DNA of 64,000 bases from CAVOXO01 sp963700425 (GTDB lineage Bacteria; Actinomycetota; Acidimicrobiia; Acidimicrobiales; Microtrichaceae). The notes under the pieces are model-generated. The model saw nothing but the letters and a program-made list of their open reading frames with translations, was not told the DNA's origin and made no database searches. Positions 37,264 through 45,305 of this stretch are shown piece after piece; position 1 is the first letter of the stretch; every line of letters begins with the position of its first letter. Position numbers and translations under genes: made by a program. The stretch spans positions 124,001 through 188,000 of the forward strand of contig CAVOXO010000001.1 in the NCBI GenBank assembly GCA_963700425.1, written 5' to 3'.

Positions 37264-37923
37264 TCAACGTCCGCCCGGTCGGCGCAGCACGATGGTCGCC
37301 GACCCGTCTCCGACCGCGGCGATCAGCGGCCCGAGGTCGACCTGCTCGACCGACACCACCGCCGAGGACTCACCTCGGTCGAGCACCTCGGCACCAGCGG
37401 CGAGGCGGCGGTGAACCAGGGTGCGCTGATCGAGACCCCAGATGTCGACGAGGTCGCCCTGCTCCACGTCGACGGCCGACTGCGAGGCGGGAACGGCGAC
37501 GGCGGCCCGGTCGGGTGTGATCTGTGCGGCGAGCGACGACAGCTCCCCGTCGACGACATCGTGGTGCCCGAGGACCTCGCCCTCGACGACGGGGTGGGCC
37601 AGGCGGTCACCGACGCCCACGAACGAGTCCACGTCACGCGGTGCGGCCGACCTCGGCAGATCGACGGTGACGACATCGGCGGGGCCGAGGAGATGGCCGG
37701 CGGGTAGGTCCCGTCTCGCCCGAACCACCGTGGTCGACTCGCCGAAACGTGCGGCTCCCTCCTCGGCCTCCGCCATCAGCGAGGAGACGGCGAACGTCGT
37801 GGCGAGTCCGACGGAGACCGCGATCGTCCAGTAGAGGGCCGGTGATCGGAGGCGGCGGCGAACTCGCCATCGGGCGGAGCGGAGCGTCGCGGCGACGCCC
37901 CCTGAGAGGAAAGGTGGGCGCAT
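37264..37923 (-). CDS. SAF-domain protein with one membrane anchor (CpaB/RcpC-like)
   Basis: 219 residues. A basic N-terminus precedes a single membrane segment (ALYWTIAVSVGLATTFAVSSL, quoted in part), then an SAF domain: VVRARRDLPAGHLLGPADVV is the usual beginning. A later part (AVAVPASQSAVDVEQGDLVDIWG) resembles the RcpC/CpaB extension. CpaB proteins assemble Flp/Tad pili, but no other Tad gene is seen here, only a prepilin peptidase 6 kb away. A role in pili or another envelope structure is a guess. It is convergent with the tldE copy and downstream of map. Confidence 0.7.
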   Translation of the reverse strand: MRPPFLSGGVAATLRSARWRVRRRLRSPALYWTIAVSVGLATTFAVSSLMAEAEEGAARFGESTTVVRARRDLPAGHLLGPADVVTVDLPRSAAPRDVDSFVGVGDRLAHPVVEGEVLGHHDVVDGELSSLAAQITPDRAAVAVPASQSAVDVEQGDLVDIWGLDQRTLVHRRLAAGAEVLDRGESSAVVSVEQVDLGPLIAAVGDGSATIVLRRPGGR

Positions 37924-37968
37924 GGGCCCTCCTCGGTCCGGTTGTTGTGGGGGAAGGTGTCGAGCGGG

Positions 37969-38904
37969 TCAGTCCGCGTCGATCATCGATTCGGCCGGAG
38001 GTCTCCCCACGGGGAGCGTCAGGATCTCGTGGCCGTCGCTCGTGACCAGGATCGTGTGTTCGAACTGGGCGGTGCGCTGTCCCGAGATCGTCGCCGCGGT
38101 CCAGTCGTCCTCCCACACGTCGAGAGCGGGAGAGCCGATGGTGATCATCGGCTCGATCGTGAAGGTCATGCCCTCTTCGAGCACGGTACGAAGCCGAGGT
38201 TCGTAGTAGTGCGGTATCTGCAGGCTCGTGTGGAACTGGGTTCCGATTCCGTGCCCGATGAACTCCCGGACCACCCCGAAACGATGGGGGCGAACGGAGG
38301 CTTCGATGGCTCGGCCGATCTCGTTCAGCGGAGCGCCCGGTTCGACGACGGAGATGCCCGCGTGCATGGCCGCCCGTGTCGCTGCCACCAGCTCCCGGGA
38401 CGCGTCGTCCACCTCCCCCACATGGAAGGTGGCGTTGGTGTCGCCGTGAACCCCGCCGATGAAACAGGTGACGTCGATGTTGAGGATGTCGCCGTCGAGG
38501 AGCCGGCGGCTGTCGGGTATTCCGTGGCAGATGATCTCGTTGGCCGACGTACAGATCGACTTCGGAAAGCCCTTGTAGTTGAGGGGGCTCGGGATAGGCA
38601 CCGCGTTCGATGCTGGCCTCGTGTGCGATGCGGTCAAGCTCGTCGGTCGTGATGCCGGGTTCGACGGCCTCGCCGACGACCAGGAGCACCTCGGCGGCGA
38701 CACGACCCGCCACGCGCATCGCCTCGATCTCGTCGGGCGTGCGGACGGCGCGTTCCTCCGCGTGCTGCCGGGCTGCCCGGTGGCGGCATAGTCGGGCCGC
38801 GGGATGCCGGCCGGAACCGTCCGCATGGGGCTGATCATTCCCGGCGTCACGGGAGGTGACGGCGGTGGATCGAGCAACGCGGTGCGACGTTTTCGCCTGG
38901 CCAT
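37969..38904 (-). CDS. map: Methionine aminopeptidase, type I (two frame breaks)
   Basis: Removes the initiator Met from new proteins. The conserved pieces lie in two frames. The first frame gives the start (MARRKRRTALLDPPP), then the other gives RTPDEIEAMRVAGRVAAEVL and DELDRIAHEASIERGAYP. The rest returns to the first frame: SPLNYKGFPKSICTSANEII, CHGIPDSRRLLDGDILNIDV, EFIGHGIGTQFHTSLQIPHY and TFTIEPMITIG. The five metal ligands (two Asp, His, two Glu) are present in these segments. Breaks are near 38775 and 38590; the latter looks like an extra C in a CCC run. The N-terminal extension of about 40 residues is typical of actinobacterial MapB. The start has a -10 hexamer 7 bases upstream. Confidence 0.9.
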   Translation of the reverse strand: MARRKRRTALLDPPPSPPVTPGMISPMRTVPAGIPRPDYAATGQPGSTRRNAPSARPTRSRRCAWRVVSPPRCSWSSARPSNPASRPTSLTASHTRPASNAVPIPSPLNYKGFPKSICTSANEIICHGIPDSRRLLDGDILNIDVTCFIGGVHGDTNATFHVGEVDDASRELVAATRAAMHAGISVVEPGAPLNEIGRAIEASVRPHRFGVVREFIGHGIGTQFHTSLQIPHYYEPRLRTVLEEGMTFTIEPMITIGSPALDVWEDDWTAATISGQRTAQFEHTILVTSDGHEILTLPVGRPPAESMIDAD

Positions 38905-38911
38905 GTCCGTG

Positions 38912-38917
38912 AGGATA
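38912..38917 (-). promoter_or_regulatory. -10 hexamer TATCCT for leaderless map
   Basis: On the minus strand TATCCT ends 7 bases before the map ATG at 38904, in the 21-base gap after the FmdB gene. Confidence 0.5.
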
Positions 38918-38925
38918 GGGCCTGA

Positions 38926-39297
38926 TCAGTCCGAAGATGTCGTCGAGGAGGACTTCGACGCGCCCGTCGACGACGATTCCGAACTTGACGACGATGACCC
39001 CGAGTCCGACGACGACCCCTTCGATGTGTCGGACGAGGAGTCGCCTGACGATCCCGAACGCGACTCCTTCGAGTCCGTCGACGATGTCGACGGCGTCGAT
39101 GATGTGGACGTCGACGATGCGGCCTTGGCGTCGTTCTTGTAGAACCCCGAACCCTTGAAGCTGATCCCGACGGGGCTGAAGACCTTCCGGAGTCGACCGG
39201 CGCACTCGGGGCATTCGGTCAACGCGTCGTCGGAGAACGACTGCTGGATCTCGAAGTCATGTCCGCAGTCTCGACACTTGTAGTCGTATGTGGGCAT
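38926..39297 (-). CDS. FmdB-family zinc-ribbon protein with Ser-rich tail
   Basis: 123 residues. The first 55 form an FmdB-type zinc ribbon: PTYDYKCRDCGHDFEIQQSF with the first CxxC and LTECPECAGRLRKVFSPVGI with the second, then the family end FKGSGFYKND. The remaining 65 residues are a low-complexity Ser/Thr/Lys/Asp tail. FmdB was named for a regulator of amidase genes, but the family function is not established. A CIRCE element lies 31 bases upstream, which suggests heat-shock control by HrcA. The tail has strongly biased codons that create a long acidic reading frame on the other strand. Confidence 0.85.
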   Translation of the reverse strand: MPTYDYKCRDCGHDFEIQQSFSDDALTECPECAGRLRKVFSPVGISFKGSGFYKNDAKAASSTSTSSTPSTSSTDSKESRSGSSGDSSSDTSKGSSSDSGSSSSSSESSSTGASKSSSTTSSD

Positions 39298-39327
39298 TGC
39301 TGCTCCCGATGAGGCGCCGTGCGTGTT

Positions 39328-39354
39328 CTGGCACTCGACGGTATCGAGTGCCAG
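39328..39354 (-). promoter_or_regulatory. CIRCE-like operator upstream of the FmdB gene
   Basis: CTGGCACTC-N9-GAGTGCCAG is a perfect 9-9-9 inverted repeat with the CIRCE core GCACTC/GAGTGC. It lies 31 bases before the FmdB start and has nearly the same arms as the second groES CIRCE. HrcA control of the FmdB gene is inferred. Confidence 0.75.
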
Positions 39355-39512
39355 CGGCGCGAGTCCAGACGTGCCCCGAAGAGCGCGGAGGGGGAAGCCG
39401 TCGAGAAGGTGCGGGCCCGGGGCTCGAGGGGTCGGGCAGCGAAACTGCGCGGTAGTATGGACCTACCGGGTGGTGGCAAGCCCGGGTTCACCGATTATTC
39501 ACGTCGAGTCGA

Positions 39513-39540
39513 TTGACACGTCACGATCGATCCGTACCTT
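39513..39540 (+). promoter_or_regulatory. Likely promoter of galU
   Basis: TTGACA (39513-39518) and TACCTT (39535-39540) with a 16-base spacer, about 35 bases before the galU start. The -35 is a perfect consensus match. It lies in the 220-base gap between the FmdB CIRCE and galU, in which I see nothing else. Confidence 0.5.
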
Positions 39541-39574
39541 GACCCTCAGAGTCGAGTCGTCACGAGGAGCGTTT

Positions 39575-40464
39575 GTGAGCAACAGAACCGTCAGGAAGGC
39601 CGTCATCCCCGCGGCAGGACTGGGAACCCGATTCCTTCCTGCGACCAAGGCCCAGCCGAAGGAGATGCTGCCCGTCGTCGATCGACCGTCGATCCAGTAC
39701 GTCGTCGAGGAGGCGGTAGAAGCCGGGATCGACGACATCCTCATCATCACGGGACGCAACAAGCGCAGCATCGAGGACCACTTCGACCGCAACTTCGAAC
39801 TCGAATACCAGCTGAACGAGAAGGGCAAGATCGCACGATCTCGAAGAGGTCATCGAGCTGGCCGATCTGGCCCAGATCCATTTCGTCCGCCAGGGCAACC
39901 CGCTCGGGCTGGGACACGCAGTCTCTGTGGCGCAGCGCCACGTCGGCGACCAACCCTTCGTCGTCCTCCTGGGTGACGACATCATGCGTCCCGGGTCCCC
40001 GCTGCTCTCCGACATGATCACCAACTACGAGGAGACCGGCGCGTCGACCGTTGCGCTGATGGAGGTGGACCCCGAGGACATCTCCGCCTACGGCTGCGCG
40101 GCACCGGACCAACAGGACGGCAACCGTTGTCACATCGTCGATGTGGTCGAGAAGCCGAAGATGGAGGACGCGCCCTCGAATCTGGCCATCGTCGGGACGA
40201 TACCTCTTCACCCCGGCCATCTTCGAGTCGCTGACCCATGTCGACCCCGGTGTGGGCGGTGAGATCCAGCTCACCGATGCCATCGCTCTTCTGCTGAAGG
40301 AAGAGCCGGTCATGGGCTACATCTTCAAGGACGGCCGGTTCGACATCGGCAAGAAGATCGACTTCCTTCGGGCGACCGTGGAGCTCGCCCTCGATCGCGA
40401 GGATCTCGGCCCCGAGTTCTCCGCGGTTCTGGCCGACATCGTCGGACGGCACGGGATCGGCTGA
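39575..40464 (+). CDS. galU: UTP-glucose-1-phosphate uridylyltransferase (two frame breaks)
   Basis: Makes UDP-glucose for cell-envelope glycans. The GTG at 39575 follows GAGGAGC at good spacing. The N-terminus RKAVIPAAGLGTRFLPATKA is the nucleotide-binding signature, and PKEMLPVVDRPSIQYVVEEA follows. LGHAVSVAQRHVGDQPFVVLL, EKPKMEDAPSNLAIVG and GGEIQLTDAIALLLKEEPV complete the enzyme. The frame changes near 39838 and 40199. Both sites read ACGA where ACGCGA would restore the frame, giving IARDLEEVIELAD at the first and a GTRYLFTPAIFE-type junction at the second. Intact length is about 297 residues. Confidence 0.92.
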
Positions 40465-40474
40465 ATCCGGCCGG

Positions 40475-40480
40475 TAGCGT
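40475..40480 (+). promoter_or_regulatory. -10 hexamer TAGCGT for leaderless moeA
   Basis: TAGCGT ends 7 bases before the moeA ATG, in the 23-base gap after galU. Confidence 0.5.
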
Positions 40481-40487
40481 CGGGGCC

Positions 40488-41690
40488 ATGACGCCCCTCG
40501 CGATCGCGCGTTCCACCGTTCTGGCTCGCATCGTTCCGCTGCCGCACGTCAGCAGTCAGCTCGAGGATGCCGTCGGCACCGCGCTGGCTGGTCCCTTGGT
40601 GGCGGGGGAGCGGGTGCCCCCGTTCGACAACTCGGCCGTCGACGGGTTCGCCGTTCGGGCCGATGACGTCACGTCCGTGCCGGCGACTCTTCGGATCGTC
40701 GACCGGATCCTGGCGGGAACGGCACCCGAGGTCAGCGTCGGAGTCGGCGAGGCGGCTCAGATCATGACCGGCGCACCGGTCCCACCCGGAGCCGACGCCG
40801 TCGCGATGGTCGAACGGTGCGTGGTCGAGGACGGGATGGTCACGATCTCCGCTGCGGTGACCTCCGGCGATCACGTCCGGCCGACGGGCGACGACGTCGA
40901 GATCGGCGACACGGTTCTGGTGGAGGGGACGACGATCACGCCTGCGGTGGTGGGGCTCCTCGCCACCCTGGGCGTGACGCGCCCGACGGTCGTGCGCCGG
41001 CCGATCGTCGGGGTGTTGTCGACCGGCGACGAGTTGGTGCCCGCCGACGCGGAACAGGGACTCGGGCCGGGCCAGATCCGCGACTCGAATCGCGCCGCGC
41101 TGTGTGGGCTCGTCGACGGCTCGGGATTCGAGGCGGTCGACCTCGGCCTCGTGCCCGATGACGAGGCGCAGATCTCGGACGCCATCGTCGCCGCGGTGGC
41201 GCGGTGTGACGCCCTGGTCACGAGCGGCGGGGTGTCGATGGGTGACGTGGACCTGGTTCGTGTGGTGCTGGACCGGCTCGGGGAGATGGACTGGATGCAG
41301 ATCGCCATCAAGCCCGCGAAGCCGTTCGCGTTCGGGACCATCTCCGTCGACGACCGGTCGGTACCGGTCTTCGGCCTCCCGGGCAACCCGGTGAGTTCGA
41401 TGGTCAGCTACGAGCTGTTGGCGCGCCCCGCCCTGGCCGCCCTCGGTGGTCACCGCCGACTCGATCCGCCCCCGGTGTGGGCGACCGCAGGCGTCGACAT
41501 CGGTCGTCGCTCAGACGGAAAGGTCCACTTCGTCCGGGTGCGGTTCGACGGCGACTCCGTCGTGCCCGCAGGTGGTCAGGGATCCCACCAGCTGTCCGCG
41601 CTGGCCACCGCCGACGCGCTGGCGGTCCTCGAGGACGGTGAGGGAGTCGCGGCCGGAGACGCCGTGAAGCTGATCCTGCTGGGTCGCTGA
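40488..41690 (+). CDS. moeA: Molybdopterin molybdenumtransferase
   Basis: Inserts molybdate into adenylylated molybdopterin, the last step of molybdenum cofactor synthesis. It has 400 residues and is intact. MoeA stretches include PPFDNSAVDGFAVRADDV (about 44-61), AAQIMTGAPVPPGADAV, GVLSTGDELV, GQIRDSNRAALCGL and TSGGVSMGDVDLV. The last domain opens with VFGLPGNPVSSMVSYELL. It is followed by moaA and moaC, each apparently with its own leaderless promoter. Confidence 0.95.
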   Translation: MTPLAIARSTVLARIVPLPHVSSQLEDAVGTALAGPLVAGERVPPFDNSAVDGFAVRADDVTSVPATLRIVDRILAGTAPEVSVGVGEAAQIMTGAPVPPGADAVAMVERCVVEDGMVTISAAVTSGDHVRPTGDDVEIGDTVLVEGTTITPAVVGLLATLGVTRPTVVRRPIVGVLSTGDELVPADAEQGLGPGQIRDSNRAALCGLVDGSGFEAVDLGLVPDDEAQISDAIVAAVARCDALVTSGGVSMGDVDLVRVVLDRLGEMDWMQIAIKPAKPFAFGTISVDDRSVPVFGLPGNPVSSMVSYELLARPALAALGGHRRLDPPPVWATAGVDIGRRSDGKVHFVRVRFDGDSVVPAGGQGSHQLSALATADALAVLEDGEGVAAGDAVKLILLGR

Positions 41691-41698
41691 GCGAGGCG

Positions 41699-41704
41699 TA
41701 CCAT
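41699..41704 (+). promoter_or_regulatory. -10 hexamer TACCAT for leaderless moaA
   Basis: TACCAT ends 6 bases before the moaA ATG, in the 20-base gap after moeA. Confidence 0.45.
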
Positions 41705-41710
41705 CCCACC

Positions 41711-42709
41711 ATGGCCGAGGCGCTCACCGACCGATTCGGACGTGTCCACCGCGACCTCCGCATCTCGGTCACCGACAGGTGCAACTTCCGCTGCACCTAC
41801 TGCATGCCCGAGGACGGTCTCGTGTGGCTGCCTCGTGACGCCCTGTTGACCTTCGAGGAGGTGACCCGGGTGGCCGAACTCCTCGTGGACCGGTTCGCCA
41901 TCACCTCGATCCGGCTGACCGGCGGCGAACCGACACTCCGTTCCCGACTCGATCGGCTGATCTCGATGCTGTCCGACGTCGGCGGTCGGGCCGGGGCCGT
42001 CGACCTGGCGATGACCACCAACGGGTCGACCCTCGCGCGCCAGGCCGGACGGTACGCCGAGGCCGGACTCGGCCGGATCAACGTGTCGCTCGACACGCTG
42101 CGGCCCGACCGTTTCGTGGAGTTGACCCGGCGCGACGAGCTCTCGTCGGTGATCGAGGGTATCGACGCCGCGATCGCCGACACGTCGATGTCGGTGAAGG
42201 TCAACGCCGTCGTCATGGCGGGTGTCAATGACGACGAGGTCGTCGAGCTGGCCGCCTTCGGGCGCGAGCGTGGCGTCGAGATGCGCTTCATCGAGTTCAT
42301 GCCGCTCGACGCCGACCAGGCATGGAGCGGTGCCGGCGTCGTGAGCGGAGACGAGATCGCCGCCCGGGTCACGGAACGCTGGCCGGCGGAGCCGGTCGAA
42401 CGCACCGCTGCGCCGGCCACTCGGTTCCGCTACCTCGACGGTCGCGGCACGTTCGGCGTCATCTCGAGTGTGACCCGGCCGTTCTGCTCCGGTTGCGACC
42501 GGGTCCGCCTGACCGCGGAGGGGCAGGTTCGCAACTGCCTGTTCGCCGCGGGGGAGATCGACCTGCGCGCCCCGCTGCGAGACGGGGCCGACGATGACGA
42601 GTTGGCAGAACTCATCACCCGCTGTGTGGCCGGCAAGGCCGAGGCTCACGGCATCGGGAACGTCAACTTCATCCGGCCGGCCCGGTCGATGAGCCAGATC
42701 GGCGGCTGA
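41711..42709 (+). CDS. moaA: GTP 3',8-cyclase
   Basis: Radical SAM enzyme for the first step of molybdopterin synthesis. It has 332 residues and is intact. The N-terminal 4Fe-4S cluster ligands are C24, C28 and C31 in TDRCNFRCTYCMPEDG. The GGEPTLR motif follows near residue 78. The C-terminal cluster ligands are in VTRPFCSGCDRVRLTAEGQ and RNCLF. MoaA acts with MoaC to convert GTP to cyclic pyranopterin monophosphate. It usually ends in two glycines, and this protein ends QIGG, the conserved GG tail. Confidence 0.97.
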   Translation: MAEALTDRFGRVHRDLRISVTDRCNFRCTYCMPEDGLVWLPRDALLTFEEVTRVAELLVDRFAITSIRLTGGEPTLRSRLDRLISMLSDVGGRAGAVDLAMTTNGSTLARQAGRYAEAGLGRINVSLDTLRPDRFVELTRRDELSSVIEGIDAAIADTSMSVKVNAVVMAGVNDDEVVELAAFGRERGVEMRFIEFMPLDADQAWSGAGVVSGDEIAARVTERWPAEPVERTAAPATRFRYLDGRGTFGVISSVTRPFCSGCDRVRLTAEGQVRNCLFAAGEIDLRAPLRDGADDDELAELITRCVAGKAEAHGIGNVNFIRPARSMSQIGG

Positions 42710-42723
42710 GGCGGCGTCGCCAC

Positions 42724-42729
42724 TACAGT
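42724..42729 (+). promoter_or_regulatory. -10 hexamer TACAGT for leaderless moaC
   Basis: TACAGT ends 7 bases before the ATG at 42737. It supports this ATG over the in-frame GTG at 42728, which overlaps the hexamer. Confidence 0.5.
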
Positions 42730-42736
42730 GTCCGCC

Positions 42737-43246
42737 ATGTCTGAACGGGCGCTGACCCATCTCGATCCCCTCGGTCGCGCCCGCATGGTCGACGTGACTC
42801 CGAAGGAGCCCACCCACCGCCGGGCGATCGCCCGGGGCCGGGTCTACATGTCGACCGAGACGACCTCGCTGGTCGCGCGGGGAGCCATCAACAAGGGCGA
42901 TGTACTCAGCGTCGCCCGGGTGGCGGGCATCCAGGCGGCGAAGCGGGCCAGCGACCTGATTCCGCTCTGTCATCCCCTGCTGGTCGGGGCGGTCCTCGTC
43001 AATTTCCGCATCGAGGACGAGTTCATCGAGGTGGAGGTGTCGGTCGACACCGTCGATCGAACCGGCGTCGAGATGGAGGCGCTGACGGCCACGACGGTCA
43101 CCTGTCTGACCATCTACGACATGTGCAAGGCGGTCGATCGTTCGATGGTGATCGGCGACGTCACCTTGTGGGAGAAGACCGGCGGCCGCTCGGGTTCCTA
43201 CCGGCGTGAGGGTGATCCTCTGGACGGTGTGGCCTTCGGGTCGTGA
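42737..43246 (+). CDS. moaC: Cyclic pyranopterin monophosphate synthase
   Basis: Works after MoaA in molybdopterin synthesis. It has 169 residues and is intact. Family stretches: ARMVDVTPKEPTHRRAIARG (about 15-34), KRASDLIPLCHPLLVG with the catalytic-site His, DRTGVEMEALTATTVTCLTI, and YDMCKAVDRSMVIGDVTLWEK (quoted in parts) with the conserved Lys. It ends the moeA-moaA-moaC cluster. moaE, moaD and mogA are not in the window. Confidence 0.97.
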   Translation: MSERALTHLDPLGRARMVDVTPKEPTHRRAIARGRVYMSTETTSLVARGAINKGDVLSVARVAGIQAAKRASDLIPLCHPLLVGAVLVNFRIEDEFIEVEVSVDTVDRTGVEMEALTATTVTCLTIYDMCKAVDRSMVIGDVTLWEKTGGRSGSYRREGDPLDGVAFGS

Positions 43247-43271
43247 CGAATGACGTCATGTCGTAACCCGT

Positions 43272-43301
43272 TTGTAATACGCGCTTGCTGTGGGCTAGGT
43301 T
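43272..43301 (+). promoter_or_regulatory. Promoter of the membrane protein gene, near-leaderless
   Basis: TTGTAA (43272-43277) and TAGGTT (43296-43301) are 18 bases apart. The -10 hexamer ends 7 bases before the ATG at 43309. The 62-base gap is AT-richer than its surroundings. Confidence 0.5.
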
Positions 43302-43308
43302 CTCTGAC

Positions 43309-43800
43309 ATGTCGGCAATCGCCCTGGTGATCCTCGCGCTGCTGTGGGCAGCGGTCCTGGTACCCGACCTCATCCAGCGGACCCACGAGCGGTCCCGCAG
43401 CGATTCGATCGGGTCGTTCGCACGCCAGCGATCCACCCTGTCGCAGTCCGTTCCCGTGGGCCACTCGCGGCCTCTCGAGCCGACGGTCCCGGGTCGTCCG
43501 CGACCCGCGGTGCGGGCGACGCGATCTGCTCGTATCTCGCCCGCCACCGCCAAACGTCGACAGGACGTGGTGGCGGGGTTGGTCGCCGCCGCGCTGCTGA
43601 CCTTCCTCGGCGCCGTCTCGGTCGGCGGGTTCCTCGTCGTCGCGAACGTTCTCGTCGACGTTCTCCTCGTCGGATACCTGGGTCTGTTGCTGTTCGTGAC
43701 CCGACGGGCACAACAACGTGCCAACGTCACTGTTCTGTACCCGCGGCACGAACAGATGGTGGTTCCCATGGCCGATCGTCGCCAGCGCATCGCCCGCTGA
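43309..43800 (+). CDS. Small membrane protein of unknown function
   Basis: 163 residues. One membrane segment starts at the N-terminus (SAIALVILALLWAAVLVPDLI). A basic cytoplasmic loop of about 65 residues includes RTHERSRSDSIGSFARQ. Two further segments follow (VVAGLVAAALLTFLGAVSV and FLVVANVLVDVLLVGYLGLLL, quoted in parts), then a basic tail. Short proteins of this plan, with the HERSRSDSIGSF-like loop, occur in many actinobacteria, often near moeA/galU. I know of no established function. Cell-envelope or divisome association is only a guess. Confidence 0.7.
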   Translation: MSAIALVILALLWAAVLVPDLIQRTHERSRSDSIGSFARQRSTLSQSVPVGHSRPLEPTVPGRPRPAVRATRSARISPATAKRRQDVVAGLVAAALLTFLGAVSVGGFLVVANVLVDVLLVGYLGLLLFVTRRAQQRANVTVLYPRHEQMVVPMADRRQRIAR

Positions 43801-43880
43801 CCGGGCGATCGACGTCCCGTCACCCCGTCCCCGTCGTTGTCTCCACCGCGTCGGTGGTCCGATAGGGTGTCGGTCCCCTT

Positions 43881-43957
43881 GGGGGTGTAGCTCAGCTGGC
43901 TAGAGCGCCTCGGTCGCATCGAGGAGGTCGTGGGTTCGACTCCCATCACCTCCACCA
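43881..43957 (+). tRNA. tRNA-Ala (anticodon CGC)
   Basis: A full 77-base cloverleaf: acceptor stem GGGGGTG/CACCTCC with a G3-U70 wobble, the alanine identity pair. The D-arm is AGCTCAGCTGGCTAGAGC, the anticodon stem CCTCG/CGAGG with loop GTCGCAT (anticodon CGC), and the T-arm GTGGGTTCGACTCCCAT. The 3' CCA is encoded. It is followed 8 bases later by a terminator hairpin. Confidence 0.96.
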
Positions 43958-43965
43958 AGGAGTCC

Positions 43966-43993
43966 ATTCGCCCCGACCTCGGTCGGGGCGAAT
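43966..43993 (+). terminator. Hairpin after tRNA-Ala
   Basis: ATTCGCCCCGAC-CTCG-GTCGGGGCGAAT, a perfect 12-bp stem with a 4-base loop, between tRNA-Ala and the convergent prepilin peptidase gene. It could act on both strands. No U-tract. Confidence 0.7.
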
Positions 43994-44011
43994 GCGCGTC
44001 CGTGCCGACGC

Positions 44012-44779
44012 TCAGGCGGGGAGCAGAGCAGGGAAGAACCAGACCGCCACGAGCGTCCCCGCGACGAGCCCGGGCCCGAACGGAAAGAAGGCTGCGTTCT
44101 CATCGTCCTTCGGCGCGGTCATCCTCCGGATGAGGCCCATGCCCACGCCCAGGACACATGCGATCAGCAGTCCCCAGATCGGGAGACGAATGTCGATCCA
44201 TCCGAGGTAGAGGCCGAGGAGGAGCGAGAACCGAACGTCCCCGAATCCCATTCCCCTGGGATAGATCATGTGGGTGAGGAAGAGGAAGCCGAAGAGCATT
44301 CCGGCGCCGATCAGAGCGGACTGGACCGAACCGATCTCGCCCAGCGCCGCCGCAATGGCGACGATCGAGGCCAGTCCCACGAAGAATCCCACCCACGCGA
44401 CCTTGCGGGGAATGAGGAAGGTCCGCAGATCGATGGCCGCAGCGATGACGAGCACAGGGACCAACCACAGGAACGGCAGCAGCACGAGCGAGTCGCCGAA
44501 CGGCGCGAACAGCATCGAGAGGCATCCCGCCACGACGGCGACGAACGTCACCGGCCAGCTCCGCGGCAGCGAGGTGTCGCAGTGCGGGCACCGCCACGCG
44601 TTGAGTGGGGATGTGTCGGTCAGGCTGAGTTCGTGGGAGCAGTGATCGCAGCGGGCGTTCACGAAGTCGGCGAAGTCCGAGTCATCGGACTCCACGAATC
44701 GGTGAACGATCCACGCGGCGACCCAGCCCGAGGCGATTCCCCAGGCGAGCGTGGCGATGAGCGCGATCGGGTGTGGCAT
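44012..44779 (-). CDS. Prepilin peptidase (type IV, A24)
   Basis: Membrane aspartic protease that cleaves the leader of type IV prepilins and related pseudopilins. It has 255 residues and about seven membrane segments. The N-terminal cytoplasmic zinc site has two CxxC motifs (ARCDHCSHELS and WRCPHCDTS). The catalytic aspartates are in AAAIDLRTFLIP and RGMGFGDVRFS, the second being the GxGD motif. No methyltransferase motif beyond the zinc site can be confirmed. No pilin or pilus assembly gene lies nearby, so the substrate must be elsewhere. It is convergent with tRNA-Ala. Confidence 0.88.
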   Translation of the reverse strand: MPHPIALIATLAWGIASGWVAAWIVHRFVESDDSDFADFVNARCDHCSHELSLTDTSPLNAWRCPHCDTSLPRSWPVTFVAVVAGCLSMLFAPFGDSLVLLPFLWLVPVLVIAAAIDLRTFLIPRKVAWVGFFVGLASIVAIAAALGEIGSVQSALIGAGMLFGFLFLTHMIYPRGMGFGDVRFSLLLGLYLGWIDIRLPIWGLLIACVLGVGMGLIRRMTAPKDDENAAFFPFGPGLVAGTLVAVWFFPALLPA

Positions 44780-44828
44780 TCCACCTATATCGGCGCCGGG
44801 GGGCAGAACTTCAGTTGTCCGCCGGTCC

Positions 44829-45305
44829 TCAGGTGCCGAGGACCGGTTGCGCGATCCGAAGGCGGTCGTCGAATCCTTCGTCCCAGGGGAGCCGGGCGTT
44901 GCGGTCCGGCCACACGAACTGGGACACCCGGAACTCCCGCTCGCCGTAGTACTCAGCGATTCCGACGAACAGGTCGCCGTACAGATCCAGGTCGACGGGC
45001 ACCATCGCCGAGGGCAGATCGTTGTCGAGGAGACCGACGAACGTGCCCTGCGGAAACTCTCCGCCTGCGGAGAGATGCATGTCGACCATCTCCAACAGAC
45101 CCCGTGCCGCCACCGGCGTCAGTCCGAAGATGACCGTCTCGGGATGGCCGAATCGGTCCTCGAAGCCGATGGTGTAGGTGAAGCCCGGTTGGGGTGGGTC
45201 CTCGATGGGGGCGACCGGCTCAGCACACCAGCCGTTCGTCTCCACGACCCACCTGATCTTGTCGCGATGGTCCATGTCGCGATCGGCGAAGACGTCATCA
45301 GCCAT
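44829..45305 (-). CDS. DUF4262 family protein
   Basis: 158 residues, probably cytoplasmic. It begins HRDKIRWVVETNGWCAEPV and contains PGFTYTIGFEDRFGHPETVIF, the hallmark of DUF4262 proteins. It ends EFRVSQFVWPDRNARLPWDE, also typical. The family function is unknown. The start overlaps the end of the upstream ligase gene by 8 bases, so they are probably co-transcribed. A GTG three bases upstream (45308) is an alternative start. Confidence 0.8.
   Translation of the reverse strand: MADDVFADRDMDHRDKIRWVVETNGWCAEPVAPIEDPPQPGFTYTIGFEDRFGHPETVIFGLTPVAARGLLEMVDMHLSAGGEFPQGTFVGLLDNDLPSAMVPVDLDLYGDLFVGIAEYYGEREFRVSQFVWPDRNARLPWDEGFDDRLRIAQPVLGT

Noticed and set aside
38804..39142. Acidic Asp/Glu-rich plus-strand frame opposite the FmdB gene
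   Set aside because: It is the complement of the Ser-rich tail codons; it has no start context and ends within the zinc-ribbon coding region.
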